Translations under genes and position numbers: made by a program
Part shown: in pieces, positions 10,914 to 23,900 of the stretch
How the letters are laid out: the number at the start of each line of letters is the position of its first letter
How positions within the stretch are numbered: the stretch's first letter is position 1
NCBI GenBank assembly: GCA_010094025.1
Contig: ML991773.1
Location: 62,001 to 126,000 of the forward strand
Length of the DNA: 64,000 bases
From: Viridothelium virens
Lineage: Eukaryota > Ascomycota > Dothideomycetes > Trypetheliales > Trypetheliaceae
Reading direction: 5' to 3'
Notes under the pieces: model-generated
Seen by the model: the letters and a program-made list of their open reading frames with translations, nothing else
Databases searched by the model: none
Told to the model about the DNA's origin: nothing

Positions 10914-11904
10914 CTAAAACCTCAACTTCGGCCCCACCGCAACCAACAACACCGCCACGACCGCCAACCCCGCAATCCACGCATACATCAGCATCCTCCC
11001 CCACCAGCCTCTCCCCTCGCTCATCCTCCTCAACACCCCGATCTTCTTCCCCGCAGCCTCCATCCCGCCCACATTCTTGTCCAGCCCCTCGCCCGCCCGC
11101 TCCACCACCGACTTCTCGGCCTCCAGCGATGCCGAGAACTGGCTTGTTGAGTCCTTGAGGGCAGTCGCCATCGCGACGAGCGAGGCGGTGAGCGACTCTT
11201 GCTCGGTGCGGTGGTGGGAGAGGAGGGTTTCGGTTTGCGCTGTGGTGGTGGAGGCGGAAGTGGAAGTGGATGGATTTGTGGCGGTGGTGGGGGAGCGGCG
11301 GCCAGAGAAGAGGGAAGTGCGGGCGGAAGTGGAGGTGGATGTTGCGGTGGCTGAGGTGGGAGGAGGATCTTGAGGGGGCCGGCGGGAGCGAAGATGGGGT
11401 TGGAGGAGGGTGGTGTCGTCTGTGTCTATGCTGGAGGAGGCCTTGGTTGCGGGAGCGTAGGTTGGTGTCTGATCTTGCGAGTCTTCGTTGTCTTCTTCAG
11501 AAGAGTCCTCGTCTTCTTCCTCCGCTGCGGAACCGATTTGATTCAGCTCATATAGACGTTGGTTGAGGCGCTTGATTTGGTCCCGCTTCGTCTGCAGATC
11601 TGTCTGCAGTTGTTGTCGCTTGGACTGGACCTTTAGGCCTGCGCTGTCGTGCTCCAGCCGTAGGAGAAGAGTGCGGGCATACTCAAGGTTCTAGAAGAGC
11701 GAGTCAGGCACATGCCAGTCACGAATGATATGGGGTGCTTTTACCTACAGCGCCAACTTTTGCTCGCTCATAGCTCGAATGGTAACGATTCTCGGCCTCT
11801 GGAGACAGTAAATTTTGTTCAAGTCGCGACAGAAGACGGCTGAGGTTTATAGCCGTCGGGTCCAGCTGTTGCTGTGTGTCAGTGATAGAGCTCGCCCTCG
11901 CCAT
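10914..11904 (-). CDS. USE1: Use1-type ER SNARE
   Basis: Two exons, 11749-11904 and 10914-11690, separated by a 58-nt intron, giving 310 residues from the MARASS start. Residues 1-100 contain AINLSRLLSRLEQNLLS and, across the junction, KVGANLEYARTLLLRLE, both characteristic of Use1. An acidic stretch and a long Ser/Thr-rich linker follow. The SNARE-like helix (LLSHHRTEQESLTASLVAMA) precedes a C-terminal membrane anchor (MLMYAWIAGLAVVAVLLVAV), ending two or three residues beyond the helix, as in a tail-anchored protein. Use1 acts with Sec20, Ufe1 and Sec22 in retrograde fusion at the ER. An in-frame ATG 40 codons upstream exists, but the chosen start matches the family better. Confidence 0.92.
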
Positions 11905-14099
11905 CGTTCCGAATTTGTCAAGACTGTAGCTTTGTAGGTTGTCTTCTCTCCGCCGATGAATGAGATCTGAGAGGCCGCGGGCTGATCGGAACCTGATTGG
12001 CCGAACCACCACAGCAGCGTTCATCTTCAAGATGGATGCGTTTTGAGTAAAACTTTGTGACAGAATATCTCAACCCACAGAGCCGATAATCAGAATCTGA
12101 GTTGGACACCATCTGCTTGAACCTCTCAACTTTCATTTAAGTCTGGGTTGTCCTTGTTTTTTGCAGGTTTCGACATCCGGCCTTGGGTCCCAAAGTTTAC
12201 CCAATACTGAACACAATTTTGAGAGCGCAGTATCCATAATTTTCAAATTTTAGGTCAGTGATCTGAACTATTATACAACCAACTGTCCGGCTGCCAAAAA
12301 TACTGTTCAACAAGAATCAGACGCGGATGTTATTGGTAATTTTTAATTTTTGGTGAGAGAATTTGTGGCAAAAGGTTGTCGCGGCATACCGTAGCAAAAG
12401 TTATGGCAAGGCAGATGGCTAAGAGTGCAGAAACTCATGCCTCTCCTTCAACCACGTCAATTATTCCTTTAGTTGCTCATCGAAGATTTCGTCGACAAGG
12501 ATTCATTCCAAACTGCATGCGCATCTCAATCAGGTACCATCTCCTATCCCGAATTTCTTTTCCGCCATAGCCGGAAGAAAACAATGCTGCGTCATTCTTC
12601 ATCATTGTCACCCACGTCGATGCATGCCAATTAGACCATCACAAGTTCATCGCGCTTGTCCTCAACATTCATTGATCCTTGAGATAATGCAGATGTGAGT
12701 ACGGAGTGCCTCTTTACGGAATGTGGCATTCGATATCAAAGGGACGTGCTTCGGACGCAATGACAAGCGTGATGCACGGTTTCTCCCTTGGCATCACGGA
12801 GCACATTCCAAATCGTCTGATTTCGGAGGGAGCACTTATCGTAGCGTAGAATTTGAGTTCGGAGCGAAACGACGGAGTATCTCTGTCCACCCGTGCAGCT
12901 GAAAGATTCAATTCTTTTTGTGAAGATCGAAATATGAGCTGTCGTGCCTGTGAAGAGGTCTAACGAACGGTGCCTCTTGGCAACACCCAACGCCACCTGG
13001 ACCTGAATCTGCAAAGGGAAAAAGCCACCCGCTCTGATAACGCTAATGTGCAATGCAGGTTGCGGAAACCCCCGGTGGCTCCAATGCTGGTATTTGGGAT
13101 CTGCGATGCCGCCGGCTGTGAGGCTGATTAGGGTTGCGCAATGCGAGGCATAGATCTTCTTGGCGATGCACTTAGTCGTCACCTCCGGAACGGAGTACGT
13201 ACTGGAGCTTCGGCTTTAGTTTCACTTGACCGGGTCTTTTCCGAAAAGCCATACTGCAAGCTAGACAAGGCATAACCGAAAAGCTTGGCGACCCTATACC
13301 AACATGTCTCACTTTGTAATGGCCCATATCTTTGTTCCGGCTCAGCCCGGATGTCAGGATTCTGCATCTTGGTATTCCTGATGCAGATATTCGACGGTTC
13401 CGAGTGAATACCAGCGCCACGGAGGATGAAGAAACCAACATGGTTCCGGCTGCAATAAACGTCAATCCGCTTTTGGGAAAAATCCAAGATGCTTCAGCCA
13501 CGACATCAGAACAAATGAATAATATAGACTATTTAACTTGCGACAAAGTGACGCGTTGGACACCAATGACAGAGATAGCCAAACCGAAAGCAACGAAATT
13601 GCCAATAATGTGAATTCGCAGCCACATTATTGGTAATTTCATTGTGTTTTGATTTTAAAAGTATCAACGGTGACTCCGAGATGATTACATTTCTCCTCGA
13701 AGACTACAGTCGCCCTATAATGTGGCTTATTGATTGGCTTTGGCTAGTCAGCGAAATAGCAGAAAATTACTTTCGGCAATCTGCATGTCCACCAATATAT
13801 GACTTCACGAAGTGCATACATCGACAGGTGCTTTGCGAACACAACTTGATGAGAAATGCAATTACTTCATTAAAATTATATCCTTCCTTACATTATCCAT
13901 CTTTCCGTGTAGCTTGACGCCAGTCCAGTAGATGCATAATGGTATCTTCAAAGAAATCTTCCAAATCTATCGCATTTGATGACCATGGATTACGCCCCGG
14001 CACTTTTTCGCAATTCCTTCCAAATTCATGTCACATACGATAGAAGTAAACATTAGGAATTAGAGCATGTCTAAGAGCAGGTAGTTCACGTCCACTGGA
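11905..14099. other. Gene-poor stretch with inverted-repeat motifs
   Basis: Apart from the USE1 promoter, no gene is supported over 2.2 kb. Two overlapping minus-strand frames (12736-13182, 13172-13501) and a plus frame (13630-13917) are open, but none shows a recognisable domain. The DNA is AT-rich in several blocks. A 13-base motif TTATTGGTAATTT occurs at 12330-12342 and 13628-13640, with a one-mismatch inverted copy at 13597-13609. TACGGAGT-type octamers occur at about 12694 and 13191. A degenerate non-autonomous mobile element is possible. Confidence 0.4.
13591..13644. repeat. Imperfect inverted repeat (hairpin)
   Basis: Arms CAACGAAATTGCCAATAATG... at 13591-13612 and its near reverse complement at 13623-13644 (22 bases, two mismatches) flank a 10-base loop. 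The right arm contains the TTATTGGTAATTT motif that also occurs 1.3 kb upstream. Confidence 0.7.
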
Positions 14100-17000
14100 C
14101 TAGGTCGAGGTACCGTTGTTAGTGTAGACAATGATACGGTTGGAACCACCACAAGACTCTGTGGCATTGCCAGTGCAGGCATAGGTACAACCGGCCTTGA
14201 GTGGGTCGGTGCTACCAGTAGATGAAGTGGCAACAGCACTAGCGTTCGGTGTTGTAGTCGAGCCGAAACACTCGCTGTAGTATTCTGCACCACAATAAGT
14301 GTAACCTTTAGCAGCACAGGCATCAAGGCAATTGTTGATTGTCGCATTGGATGAACCTCCAGGAGTGGACACGCTGTGGCTCAGGATACGGGAGCTCACA
14401 CTGTCAACGTAACATGCCATCAAGTTCCAAGTGTTGTAGTTCTGAACGGCAAAGAATGTCTGGACCCAGTTATTGTCCACTGTCACGGAGAGGCGGTAAC
14501 CTGCACCACATTTCTGAGTACTGTCACCAGCGCAGGCCATATTGCAGTCCGTGGACTGAGCAGTGGAAGCCTCCAAATCGTTGCCACAGTAGCACTCGTT
14601 GCCATACTCAGTACCGGCATATTTGAATCCCTTCGAGCGGCAAGTCGAGGCGCAGAATGAAGGAGTGTTAGACGAGTTTGCATAAGCGAGGTTGGGGAGA
14701 ACGCGACTGTTGGTGTCAACATAGCAGCCTTGACTAGCAATTCCAACAGGTAGAGTCGCAGATGGGCTTGCACTGGAGGAAGTGCTTGAAGACGAGGTCG
14801 TCGTAGTGCTTGCAGAGGAGCTCGAAGAGGTGGTTGTAGAAGAGCTGGATGGACTGCTTGTGGACGAGGTTGAACTGGTAGTGGTCGAGCCCATTGAAGA
14901 TGCTGTAGACGAGCTGGAGGAGCTGCTTGCAGACGAAACGGATGAACTACTCGTAGAGGAGCTCGAGGGAGAGACAGTAGATGAGCTCGACGATCCACTT
15001 GTAGATGAACTTGAGCTGCTAGTGGTGGTGGTATCTGACGAAGAAACTGTTGACGAGCTTGACGAACTGCCAGTAGATGATGTAGACGAGATATCTGTAG
15101 TCGAGCTCGAAGAGGTTGATCCAGTAGTTGACGAAGTCGTGGATGAAGTGGTGCCCGTGGAGGAAGACGAAGACGAAGATGTTGTGGAGATCACACCGCC
15201 GACTGTAGATGGTGAACTGCCGGTTACAAGACGTGCCCCGTAGATGTTGGCATTCGCTGAACCAGAAGTCAAGGTGCTCTTGAGGTAGCAGGCCACGCCT
15301 GAAAGAGAAACATCAACGCATCCAGATATGGTACTGCAGGCATTGATACAATCCTGGAAAGTGTTAGTAGTGTTCACTCCCAAATCCCCGCCGACATGAT
15401 CGATGCCACACTCAATCACGAACTGATCTCCATTTGGCGCTGTGTACGTAGTAGAGTTCGAAGCTGGGCACGAGACAGCAGACGCGGTTGACGTTGCCGA
15501 AGTCGAGGTGGATGTCCCTGTTCCTGATGTTGATGATCCACTAGTCGTTGAAGAGGTGCTCGACGTTGATGATGAAGATGCAACAGTTCCGTTAAGGACA
15601 TAGACGGTTAGGAGGTTCCCACCTCCACAGTACTCGGTAGTGTTGCCGGCGCATGTTGTGGAACAAGACGTGGTGGTCGTAACAGTATTGCTACCAACAA
15701 TTGAATTGCCACAGTAGCCTGGGAGTGGTTAGCGAATGGAATCATTAGCAAGGTACGAGGACTAAAAGACTCACATTCGTTTGCATATTCCGTGCCGAAG
15801 TAGGTATAGCCTGAGCAAAATGACGCACAGCTCTCGAGCGTCATGCTCGAACCTGAGGTAGATTTGGCCGTAAGCGCTCGCCCTGCCTTATTGTCCGTAT
15901 AACACCCTGTAAAATTATAGGAACCTACTGTAGCTGGATTTGACGGAGCAGCTTGGGTTGCGGGAGCACCGGCAGACAAAAGCGAGAAGCGGTTGCCTGC
16001 TCCACAGATTTGGCTGCTATTCCCTGCACATGCCATGGTGCACCCAGCGTCCACATCTTGATGTGATAGAGAACCTAGAGCATTGCCACAATAGCACCTG
16101 ATGGATAGTTAGATGAGGTTTTTTGCTTTCACGGTGCACATCCACTCACTCATTGCCGTATTCGGCACCAGCGATAGAGTACCCAGCTTTGACGCAGCTG
16201 CTTGCGCAGAGATCCAAAGTAGCGGCGGAGTTGCCTGCGTAAGCAGTATAGGGCAATTGATGCGGTTGAGAGTCACTATAACAGCCCTGGTATGTCAATC
16301 CCGAGTAAGTACCCTGGTCAGGATGAGCAACTGGCTGTGTGCAAGTACTATTTGGGTAGGGATCATCTCCAGTCTGCAGACGAGGACATCCAAAGTCCGT
16401 GGCCTTCGACTTGTCTCCACTAAAGTTGTCAAGGAAGAGACGCGCCTGACCCGCGGGGCTCGCCATCATCGCACCAGCATCGTGTCCAACATTAACGTAG
16501 TCGACAGTATCGCAAGGGCCACTAGTAGGATTCGGGCAGCTCGGTGGGAACCACCTGATGAAGTTAAAGAAGCGCTCATTACGATTAGAACCTGTCGTCT
16601 CAGGGGCGCAGGTTGTAGAATCATCTCCAGTATCCTGTGTGCCCCTCGCAAAATTAATGTTGCGTGAATTCCATCGCGCCAGAACAGCCGAACCTCCGCC
16701 CTTGAGAAGAGTTGCTCCATACGTATTAGTGAAATTAGAGAGCCCTTCGCGGTAATCATCATAAGTGGGACAGGAGGAAGTATCGAGAGGACGAGAGCTG
16801 TTGAACCATAACCAGCTGTTCGGGTTGGCAATCCAATAGTTCACGGGCGATTTAGTGTTTAGCACAGAGCCGATGGCAGCATAGCGATTAGTCGTCTGAG
16901 CTCCGAGCGAATGACCGGCTATGACGATTTGGTGCATGTTTGGGCTGGGAGACGTTAAAAAGAAATTAACAAATAGGCGATTACCGATGGCCGGACTTAC

Positions 17001-17548
17001 AAAACAGCGGTGTTGTCAAACCACTTAACAGCTTGGTCCAACGCATCATAGGAGGAAGTGTGAACGGAGTAAGAGGGGTACTGGTTGTTTGCACCACCAG
17101 CCCACTGGGACCCCTGCCAGACAAGGGCATTGGTCGTTGAGCCTTTACCAGGAGCAAGCCCATCGGTCCAAGGATATCCATAGTTCTTGTCATCACCGTT
17201 GGGGAAGTATGGAGCCATGATGGCCACTGAATCAACGGAGACATCGGGCCTGTTGGGAACTTGAGAAAGGGCACTGAGTATATTGGCCATGTAAGTGCCT
17301 GGATCTCGCTGCAAGCCATGAATGATGATAACAGCCCTCTGGATTTTGGTGGGATCGAAGCGTTTACCAGAGCTGTTCAAACTCATGTAATTGGTGAGAG
17401 TGAGGTTGAGCCCGGAAGAACTGATGACGTTGAAGTAGGTGATCTCGGAGCCAGGAACGAAGGGCAGGCTGTTGTTGATTTGAGTGCCGACATAATTCTG
17501 AGCCGAGACGAGGCCCGTGAGCAATAGAAGACGGAAAAACAGAGACAT
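14100..17548 (-). CDS. Secreted alpha/beta-hydrolase with four WSC domains
   Basis: Four exons: 17001-17548, 16150-16944, 15775-16097, 14100-15718, giving 1094 residues. A signal peptide (MSLFFRLLLLTGLVSA) precedes an alpha/beta-hydrolase domain (about 30-390), with an IIIHGL oxyanion turn, nucleophile elbow IAGHSLGAQ (Ser195) and likely catalytic His in YVNVGHDAG. WSC domains follow at about 401-486 and 509-597 (CYSD/CYTD starts, YGNECYCGN cores). Next come a PAN/apple-like cysteine domain (about 654-722), a Ser/Thr-rich linker (about 725-880, likely O-glycosylated), then WSC3 (885-967) and WSC4 (990-1087). WSC4 lacks the usual CYCG core (SECFGS instead). No membrane helix or GPI signal is seen. 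WSC domains bind carbohydrate in known cases, so a wall- or polysaccharide-targeted hydrolase is inferred. Confidence 0.9.
14770..15235 (-). repeat. Ser/Thr-rich low-complexity linker DNA
   Basis: Short degenerate runs of Ser and Thr codons encode the linker between the two WSC pairs. The bias opens a long Glu/Asp/Val-rich frame on the opposite strand, which is an artefact of composition. Such tracts vary in length between strains. Confidence 0.8.
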
Positions 17549-20500
17549 TACGAAGCCGTACCCTTTGGCATACAAGGGGGCCATTCTCGATGAACGAGTG
17601 TGAGTAGCAATTATTGAGGAACAAGACCGAGCAGACGAAAAAGATTGACGGCAAGGATAAGTAGCTATTATATGTCAATTGAGTAGGGGGGTTGCATATG
17701 GGCAGCAGTCTGTGTTCCGAAGTCGGATGCCGTCAAATCACACATGTAGAACAGTCCAGTCCCTGACTACTGACTTTGTGGCTGGTCCTGAGCTTGAAAG
17801 AGCTTCTGGGCGACTGCAAACAAGTCACCAATAGCTGGACGGCAGTTACACTGACGGTCGCTCACCGTCTGTGTCGCGACGGGATCATCGAGCCTCGCCC
17901 ACGTTGCTGCGCGAAAGCCAGACTTTATGGCTCGGTGTGGCTTCTGCGAGTGAAGCTTCAAGGCTGACAGACAGCTGTGTCCCGCCCTTTGATGCAGCTC
18001 TGAATAGGGAATTATTCGCTTGGGGAGGACGCATTTGGGCGCGGCTAGTACCAGCATGGTGCGGATGCGGGAGAGATTTGCAGGATCGGAGCCAAAATAG
18101 CGTATAGTGCTATCGGCGGATGGCTTCTGGGCACCTGGGGCTTACACAAAGTGACACGGAACGTGGTAAGCGGGTCAGCGGTGGAATCGTGGAGCCCATG
18201 GGAGCCGGCCCGACTCGCGAGCTGGCCTCCCGCTTTCTCTGTGGAGTCCTAGAGCGGGCACGTCTCGGATGATTCTTGATGCATTGCGGTATTGTTTTGA
18301 TGCAGGCCTGCACAATCCTTGGCATGCACGCCCTCACTGATCGGCGCCGCTGACTATGACTCTCGGTGACCCTCATGCTGAGACGCATCGCCTCCACTTT
18401 GCCCAGGAGCGAGGCATCAGCCAAGGTAGCCAGAGGAATTTTTTTTCACCTTCTCTTCAAGTGACGTGAGACATTATTCCAGGGGAAAATTTTTGGGTAA
18501 GAGCAGAGCTAGGGTTTTGAACGAAACCGCCAATCCAATCTCGAGCAAGCTTTAGGGTCTCGTCTCGACTGCAGGAAAACTCACTCGGCACAGACTATTC
18601 GGACTAAGATGAAGGCGGCGCAAGGTGCCCAAAAAGGTACGAGAGGAATCTAAAATTGGATCTGCGTGGGAAGAATTAGCGGTAACGTGCAGATGAGAGT
18701 GAGGCGCTAGTTTAGGAAGATGATCTACCTCTTGATCCACCGGTTTGGGTAGTCGTGATCTTTTTCATCCAAATCTCAACCTCCAGTCGGAGCATGCAGC
18801 TGAGAGCGTGGGAGCCTTGGAAGATTGAAGTGAGGGGCGCGCATGGTCCTTTGCACCCTTCAACCCGGCTGGAGAGTGACGAACCCTGGATTCAACGGTG
18901 CGGGAGATGGCAGTGACGGGCGCAGGCTCGAATGGCCCCTGCTCATCCTCATTTCTGCCTGCCGTAGGAAACCGTGGAAGGGATGGCAGGCACGGCCGAT
19001 CACATGCGAACCCTGTTCCCTGAATGCCTCAGTCGCCCCCTGGCCAAAACCTGCTCCCCACTATCGACGAGGGCGCTCAAACCGACACGCGCGATAGTCT
19101 TGGCGTTCGTCGAACAATTATTGACGGGACGATGCTAGAGCAATATTCGCAAACAGAGCCACTTGGCAGGGGCACGCATCCATCTGAGCCCGTCCGCACC
19201 CTCGTTGCAACTCTTAGTCCTGGCAACTGGGCCAGCAGTGGCTGCCAGTGGCTACCTACAGTGCGCTCACGACGTGTTCGATCTAGTTACCACGCGAGCA
19301 GCTACGACTGCGTGCTGCAACTATGTTGTGTAGGAAAGCTCCGAAGGGCATAGAGATGGCAAACCCGTGTCCTTTACCTGTCAGAACTATCCGGAAATTT
19401 CATCGTGCAGCGATGCACCCACTAAAAACTCTGGGTTTCGGAGCAAGACCGAGTCCCCACGCAAGTCTTGAGCTGAGCAGTGTCCCATCTGGAATTTGCT
19501 CGGTGCGCTCGTTCACAGGAACGACTCCACTCCCACTTACCTGACGTAGCTTCTGCACGCCGTCAGCTCAACACTTCTGCAGAGTCTGAGCGTCGGAGAA
19601 GCGAGAGCAACCAGTTGCAAGATGCATGGCCGCACGTCCCTGTAGGGTAGCAGATAATGTGACGATCGTCTAGGATTTTACGAAGAAGGCTGTGGGCAGA
19701 ATGAACGAAGGGCGAATTGAGCGATCCTGGCCAAGGCGACGGTGGTAGAACTTGCTTTTCGCTATCACCTCAGACAAAACACTTTTTGATAAAGAGGTGC
19801 ATCTCGACAGGGATGAAAGTGCGTCGGCCGAATATGCTAAAATGCAGTCAAAAGCTACGATGCGGACTGCACTGTACCTGCCTGTTGAGTGCCCCATGAC
19901 GTTTGAAAGAAATGCTTCAAACCATGGCTCCGGTCTCTCTGCATTCCCTCGGTGCAGGATCGATCCAGAGCGTTTCGATATCGCGGATTCGAAAAATCAA
20001 ACATCGGATGCACGCCAGAACTGCGTGCTGCATCCGCGCGCTAGAGGGGGCGTTGCTGCTCGGTGAGTGGTCGCGGTCCTTCTCGGCACGATAGACCTAA
20101 AATGCTTGTAATGATTGGCGAAAGCTTGGCAACTTTCCTCATTCACCATCCCTTTCCGACGACATGGCTCCTCTCTGCCCTCCCAGAGAGTGGGACTGGC
20201 TCCTGGGCCCTAATCGCGATGGCGAGCGGCGCCCCTTGGTGCTGGTGCTCACTAGCGACTTGCCAGTTTCTGTACTTCGGCAGGTACCCTGGCTCCACAC
20301 TGGCTCCTATTCTCCTTGGGGCTCTTCTAGCAGGCCACTGGGTTAAATGCTGTCAGCCACAGACCGCATCGTTCTCGCTGACACGTCCAGGCTTGTACGA
20401 AATGAGCAGACCCAGGACAAATTTAGCCTTGGCAAAGGGTCCTTTGCCGATGCGGTTTCCTGTAGCAGAAAGCGGGTTCCAAGAATCTCATCAAGGGCGA

Positions 20501-20961
20501 TAACCCGTGCGTCCACTTGGGCTTTGACAATCCATCGGAGCGGTATCTAGGCAATCAATGCATTTCGAAAAGGTGGCTCGAGCCGCATGAAACTTCCGTC
20601 ATCGAGCTTCTGTGCATAGGCTAGTAGTTGTTTGCCAGGGGGGGTTAACGCTGCCCTGGCAGGCATTGATATATCGTACTTCTGCTGCGTTACGGAGGTG
20701 CCGGTAGGTCGTTTTCACTCCTTCGTATTAGCATCCCTCCCGCCCCATTGCCCTACAATATACCCTCCCTAATTATTCAGACCTCTCTCCCTGCTGGTAA
20801 GTGGAACTCCGTTGGCTCCTTCGTTTGTTCTGATCATGACAGTGCCACACCCTCTCTGCTATGATTTGAGGGTGACGACATACCTGGGTCTTCGAGGAGC
20901 GACCACCTGACTGCCACTCTGATACTTAAGCAAGTCAGGCTTCAGAGTCAGTACTGCAAAA
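17549..20961. other. 3.4-kb gene-free stretch
   Basis: No frame on either strand gives a recognisable protein, and joining neighbouring frames by plausible introns gave no family match. The DNA is not AT-rich, so it does not look like typical RIP-mutated repeat DNA. No tRNA or rRNA was seen. The right end should contain the promoter of the NRPS-like gene and the left end that of the WSC hydrolase; these two genes are divergent across this gap. Confidence 0.5.
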
Positions 20962-23900
20962 ATGGCGGCCCATCTGCAGCCAGTGGTAAATTCTCAGCGC
21001 GCTTCACTCTTTCAAAATCCTTCCAGCACCATCGCCGATCTACTTTGGGCTTCGAACCTTCAACCATCTATCCATGATCCATCCACGGGCAAATCTCTTA
21101 GTCATCAACATCTTTTCCAATTCGTGAGGGATTTCCGATTAAGGATTCCTTCTCATGTTTCTTCCAAACCTGTTGTCGCTATTGCCCTTCCAAACGGTCC
21201 CCTGCTCGGGATCACCGTCGTTGCTGTCGCCAATCGTTACACCGCAGCTCCGATCAATGCGTCGAGTGGCGCAGATCAAATCCGAGCCGATGTATTGCAA
21301 GCGGGTTCGCATGTCGTCTTGGCGTTACCTCAGGACATCGAGCGACTGGGCCTGCACGATCCTTGGGTAGCCGAGTCGGGAATTGCTGTTGTCCCTGTTG
21401 AGCTTGCTGAGGATTTGACTCCGCACATCACAGAGCACGAAAGTTCTGATGGCCTTCTTAGAAGTGAACACACTTCAAACGCTGGCAGTGATTGTGCCAT
21501 CCTGCTTTTCACAAGCGGGACCAGTGGCAAGAAGAAATTAGTCCCACTGACTGTCAAGTCGATCTTGATCGGAGTCATTTTTGTCATAGAATCGTGGGGC
21601 CTCACCGCTGCTGATGTCTGCAACAATTTGATGCCGCTGAACCACGTGTAAGTCGCCCCTTCGTGTCATTAAACCACGCCGGAATTGACATAATGGGACA
21701 GTGGAGGCCTCGTACGGAATCTATTCGCTCCGATTATGTCCGGCGGTTCGACAATTTGCTGCAAAGCGTTCGATCCTAACCTCTTCTGGGATGTTGTCGA
21801 AGACCTCCAGCCAACATGGTACTACGCGTCGCCGACTATGCATTCGATGATTCTAGATGAAGCTTCCAATCGTACTACCGCTCTGGACAAGAGCAAGATT
21901 CGGCTCGTTTGCAATGCTGCTGGCGGTTTGCTCCCTTCCCTTGCATGCCAGATACGTGACACATTCCAGTGCGTGGTACTTCCCAGCTATGGCATGACTG
22001 AATGCATGCCAATTTCATCCCCCCCACTGGACTATGTGTTAGACAGACCAGGGACTTCGGGGATTAGCGTTGGACCGCAACTAGCTATCTTCGATGGCAA
22101 CGACATTCGATGCGACGCTGGCACTGTCGGTCGGATCATGGTGCGTGGCGAGCCCGTCTTTCCAGGATATCTGAGGCCAGACGGAAGCATTGACACGAGC
22201 CCCTTTACCGAGGACGGCTGGTTCGATACTGGTGATATGGGGTACATGGATGAGGACGGCTATCTGTTTGTGACTGGGCGGAATAAAGAGGTTATTAATC
22301 GTGGAGGAGAGCTCATTTCTCCATTCGAAGTCGAGGAAGCGATTGTGATTGCAGCCCAAAAACCCGATTCACCGATCTTTGGACGTGTCTCCCAGGCTCT
22401 CGCCTTCTCAGTAACGCACGACGTGTTGCAAGAAGTTGTCGGTGTTGTCTTGGTTACGCCGGAGGGGGCCCCCAGGGCTGATATCCGGCAGCTGCATGAT
22501 GCCGTCAGCTTTTCCTTGCAGCAAGTGAAGTGGCCTGTCGTTTTGGTTTTCATGGAAAATGTACCAAAGAGAAACAACAAAGTCTTGAGAATTAAGCTTG
22601 GGGAACGACTCGGATTGAAAGAGATTACTGATGAGCTTCCGTTAGCTAATCGACATTTCGAGGCAACCTGTCCGCCTCCTGACACTCCTTTGAACGTGTC
22701 AATCGAATGCAGCAGCTGCATGCTCGACTTGATAAGCCTTGGCAGAATTCTGGCTCCAGCAGTCCCGCAAGAGATCGCGATGCATCTGCGTATCGAAGCT
22801 AACAGCGGTTTTCCAGAGGTTGTTCTAGCTCCAGGAATAACCAAAACTCAAATTTCGCTTCCGCACAATTTCACGGAGCAGCTCTTAGCTGATTTGCGAC
22901 ACCAAGTAGCTGGATATGATATTCCGACTAAGGTCCAGTACATTGACGAGCCTCTTCCCCGGGACAAGAGTGGAGAGGTCGATGATATTGCACTCGAAAA
23001 GATGCTCAATGAATCTCCGGAGTCGGCCCAGGCAGACCAGAGCATGTCAAAAACAGAACAAAAGATTGCCTACGTGTTTGCCAATGTATTAGCTTGCTCG
23101 GTCGCGGAAATAGACACCAGCTCGGACTTTTTCGACTTGGGAGGGGACAGCTTGAAGGCTGGACGTCTTCTGTCCATGCTCCGGAAGGAATTCCAGATCC
23201 GGTTGCCCATCGATCTACTCTTCGCGAACAGCGAGCTCGGTGGCCTTGCAAGACTCGTCGACGAGAAGCTCTCGGAAATCACTCCACTTACCAGCAATGG
23301 AGAATCTGCGCCCCCGCTTCCAGGATGCACGAAAACGTACAGTTCCACAAATCCACTCCTTCTCCTTGTCCAGTTGATTCCTCTCATGTTCGTGTATCCC
23401 GGGAAACGAGCTTTGACTTGGACCATTTTCATCTACACCTTGACGGCCACCCAAGAGTGGGTTACGACGAATTCGGTACCCGGGAGATTGGTCAATCTCG
23501 TGTTTTCTTTGGCTGTCGGTCGTCTTGTAACCCGGTTGATCAGTCCTTTCCTTGCTATCATTTTCAAATGGGTATTAATTGGTAGGTATAAAGAGGGAAT
23601 TTATCCCATGTGGGGATGGTATCACACTCGCTGGTGGCTGGTACAGAAGATCCTTGCTGTCGGTGGCATGGTGAGTTTACACGTCCGAGACTTGTGGAAA
23701 CTTCCCGCTAATTCTTTTTAGGGTCATCTAGGTCTCTCGAATACGACAAGAGTGCTCTATTACCGCCTTCTGGGAGCCAAAATTGGCAAAGGTGTCAAGA
23801 TAGCCAAAGGTGTCACATTTGGAGAATATGACCTTCTAGACATTGGCGATTATGTCAACCTCGACAAATGCATATGCCGGCCCTTTGCAGTCGAACGAAA

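Noticed and set aside
12736-13501. Two overlapping minus frames of 148 and 109 codons
   Set aside because: I recognise no family and no consistent splice model joins them; the block may be an old element.
14782-15243. 153-codon Glu/Asp/Val-rich frame on the plus strand
   Set aside because: It is the antisense of the Ser/Thr-codon linker of the WSC hydrolase; composition alone keeps it open.
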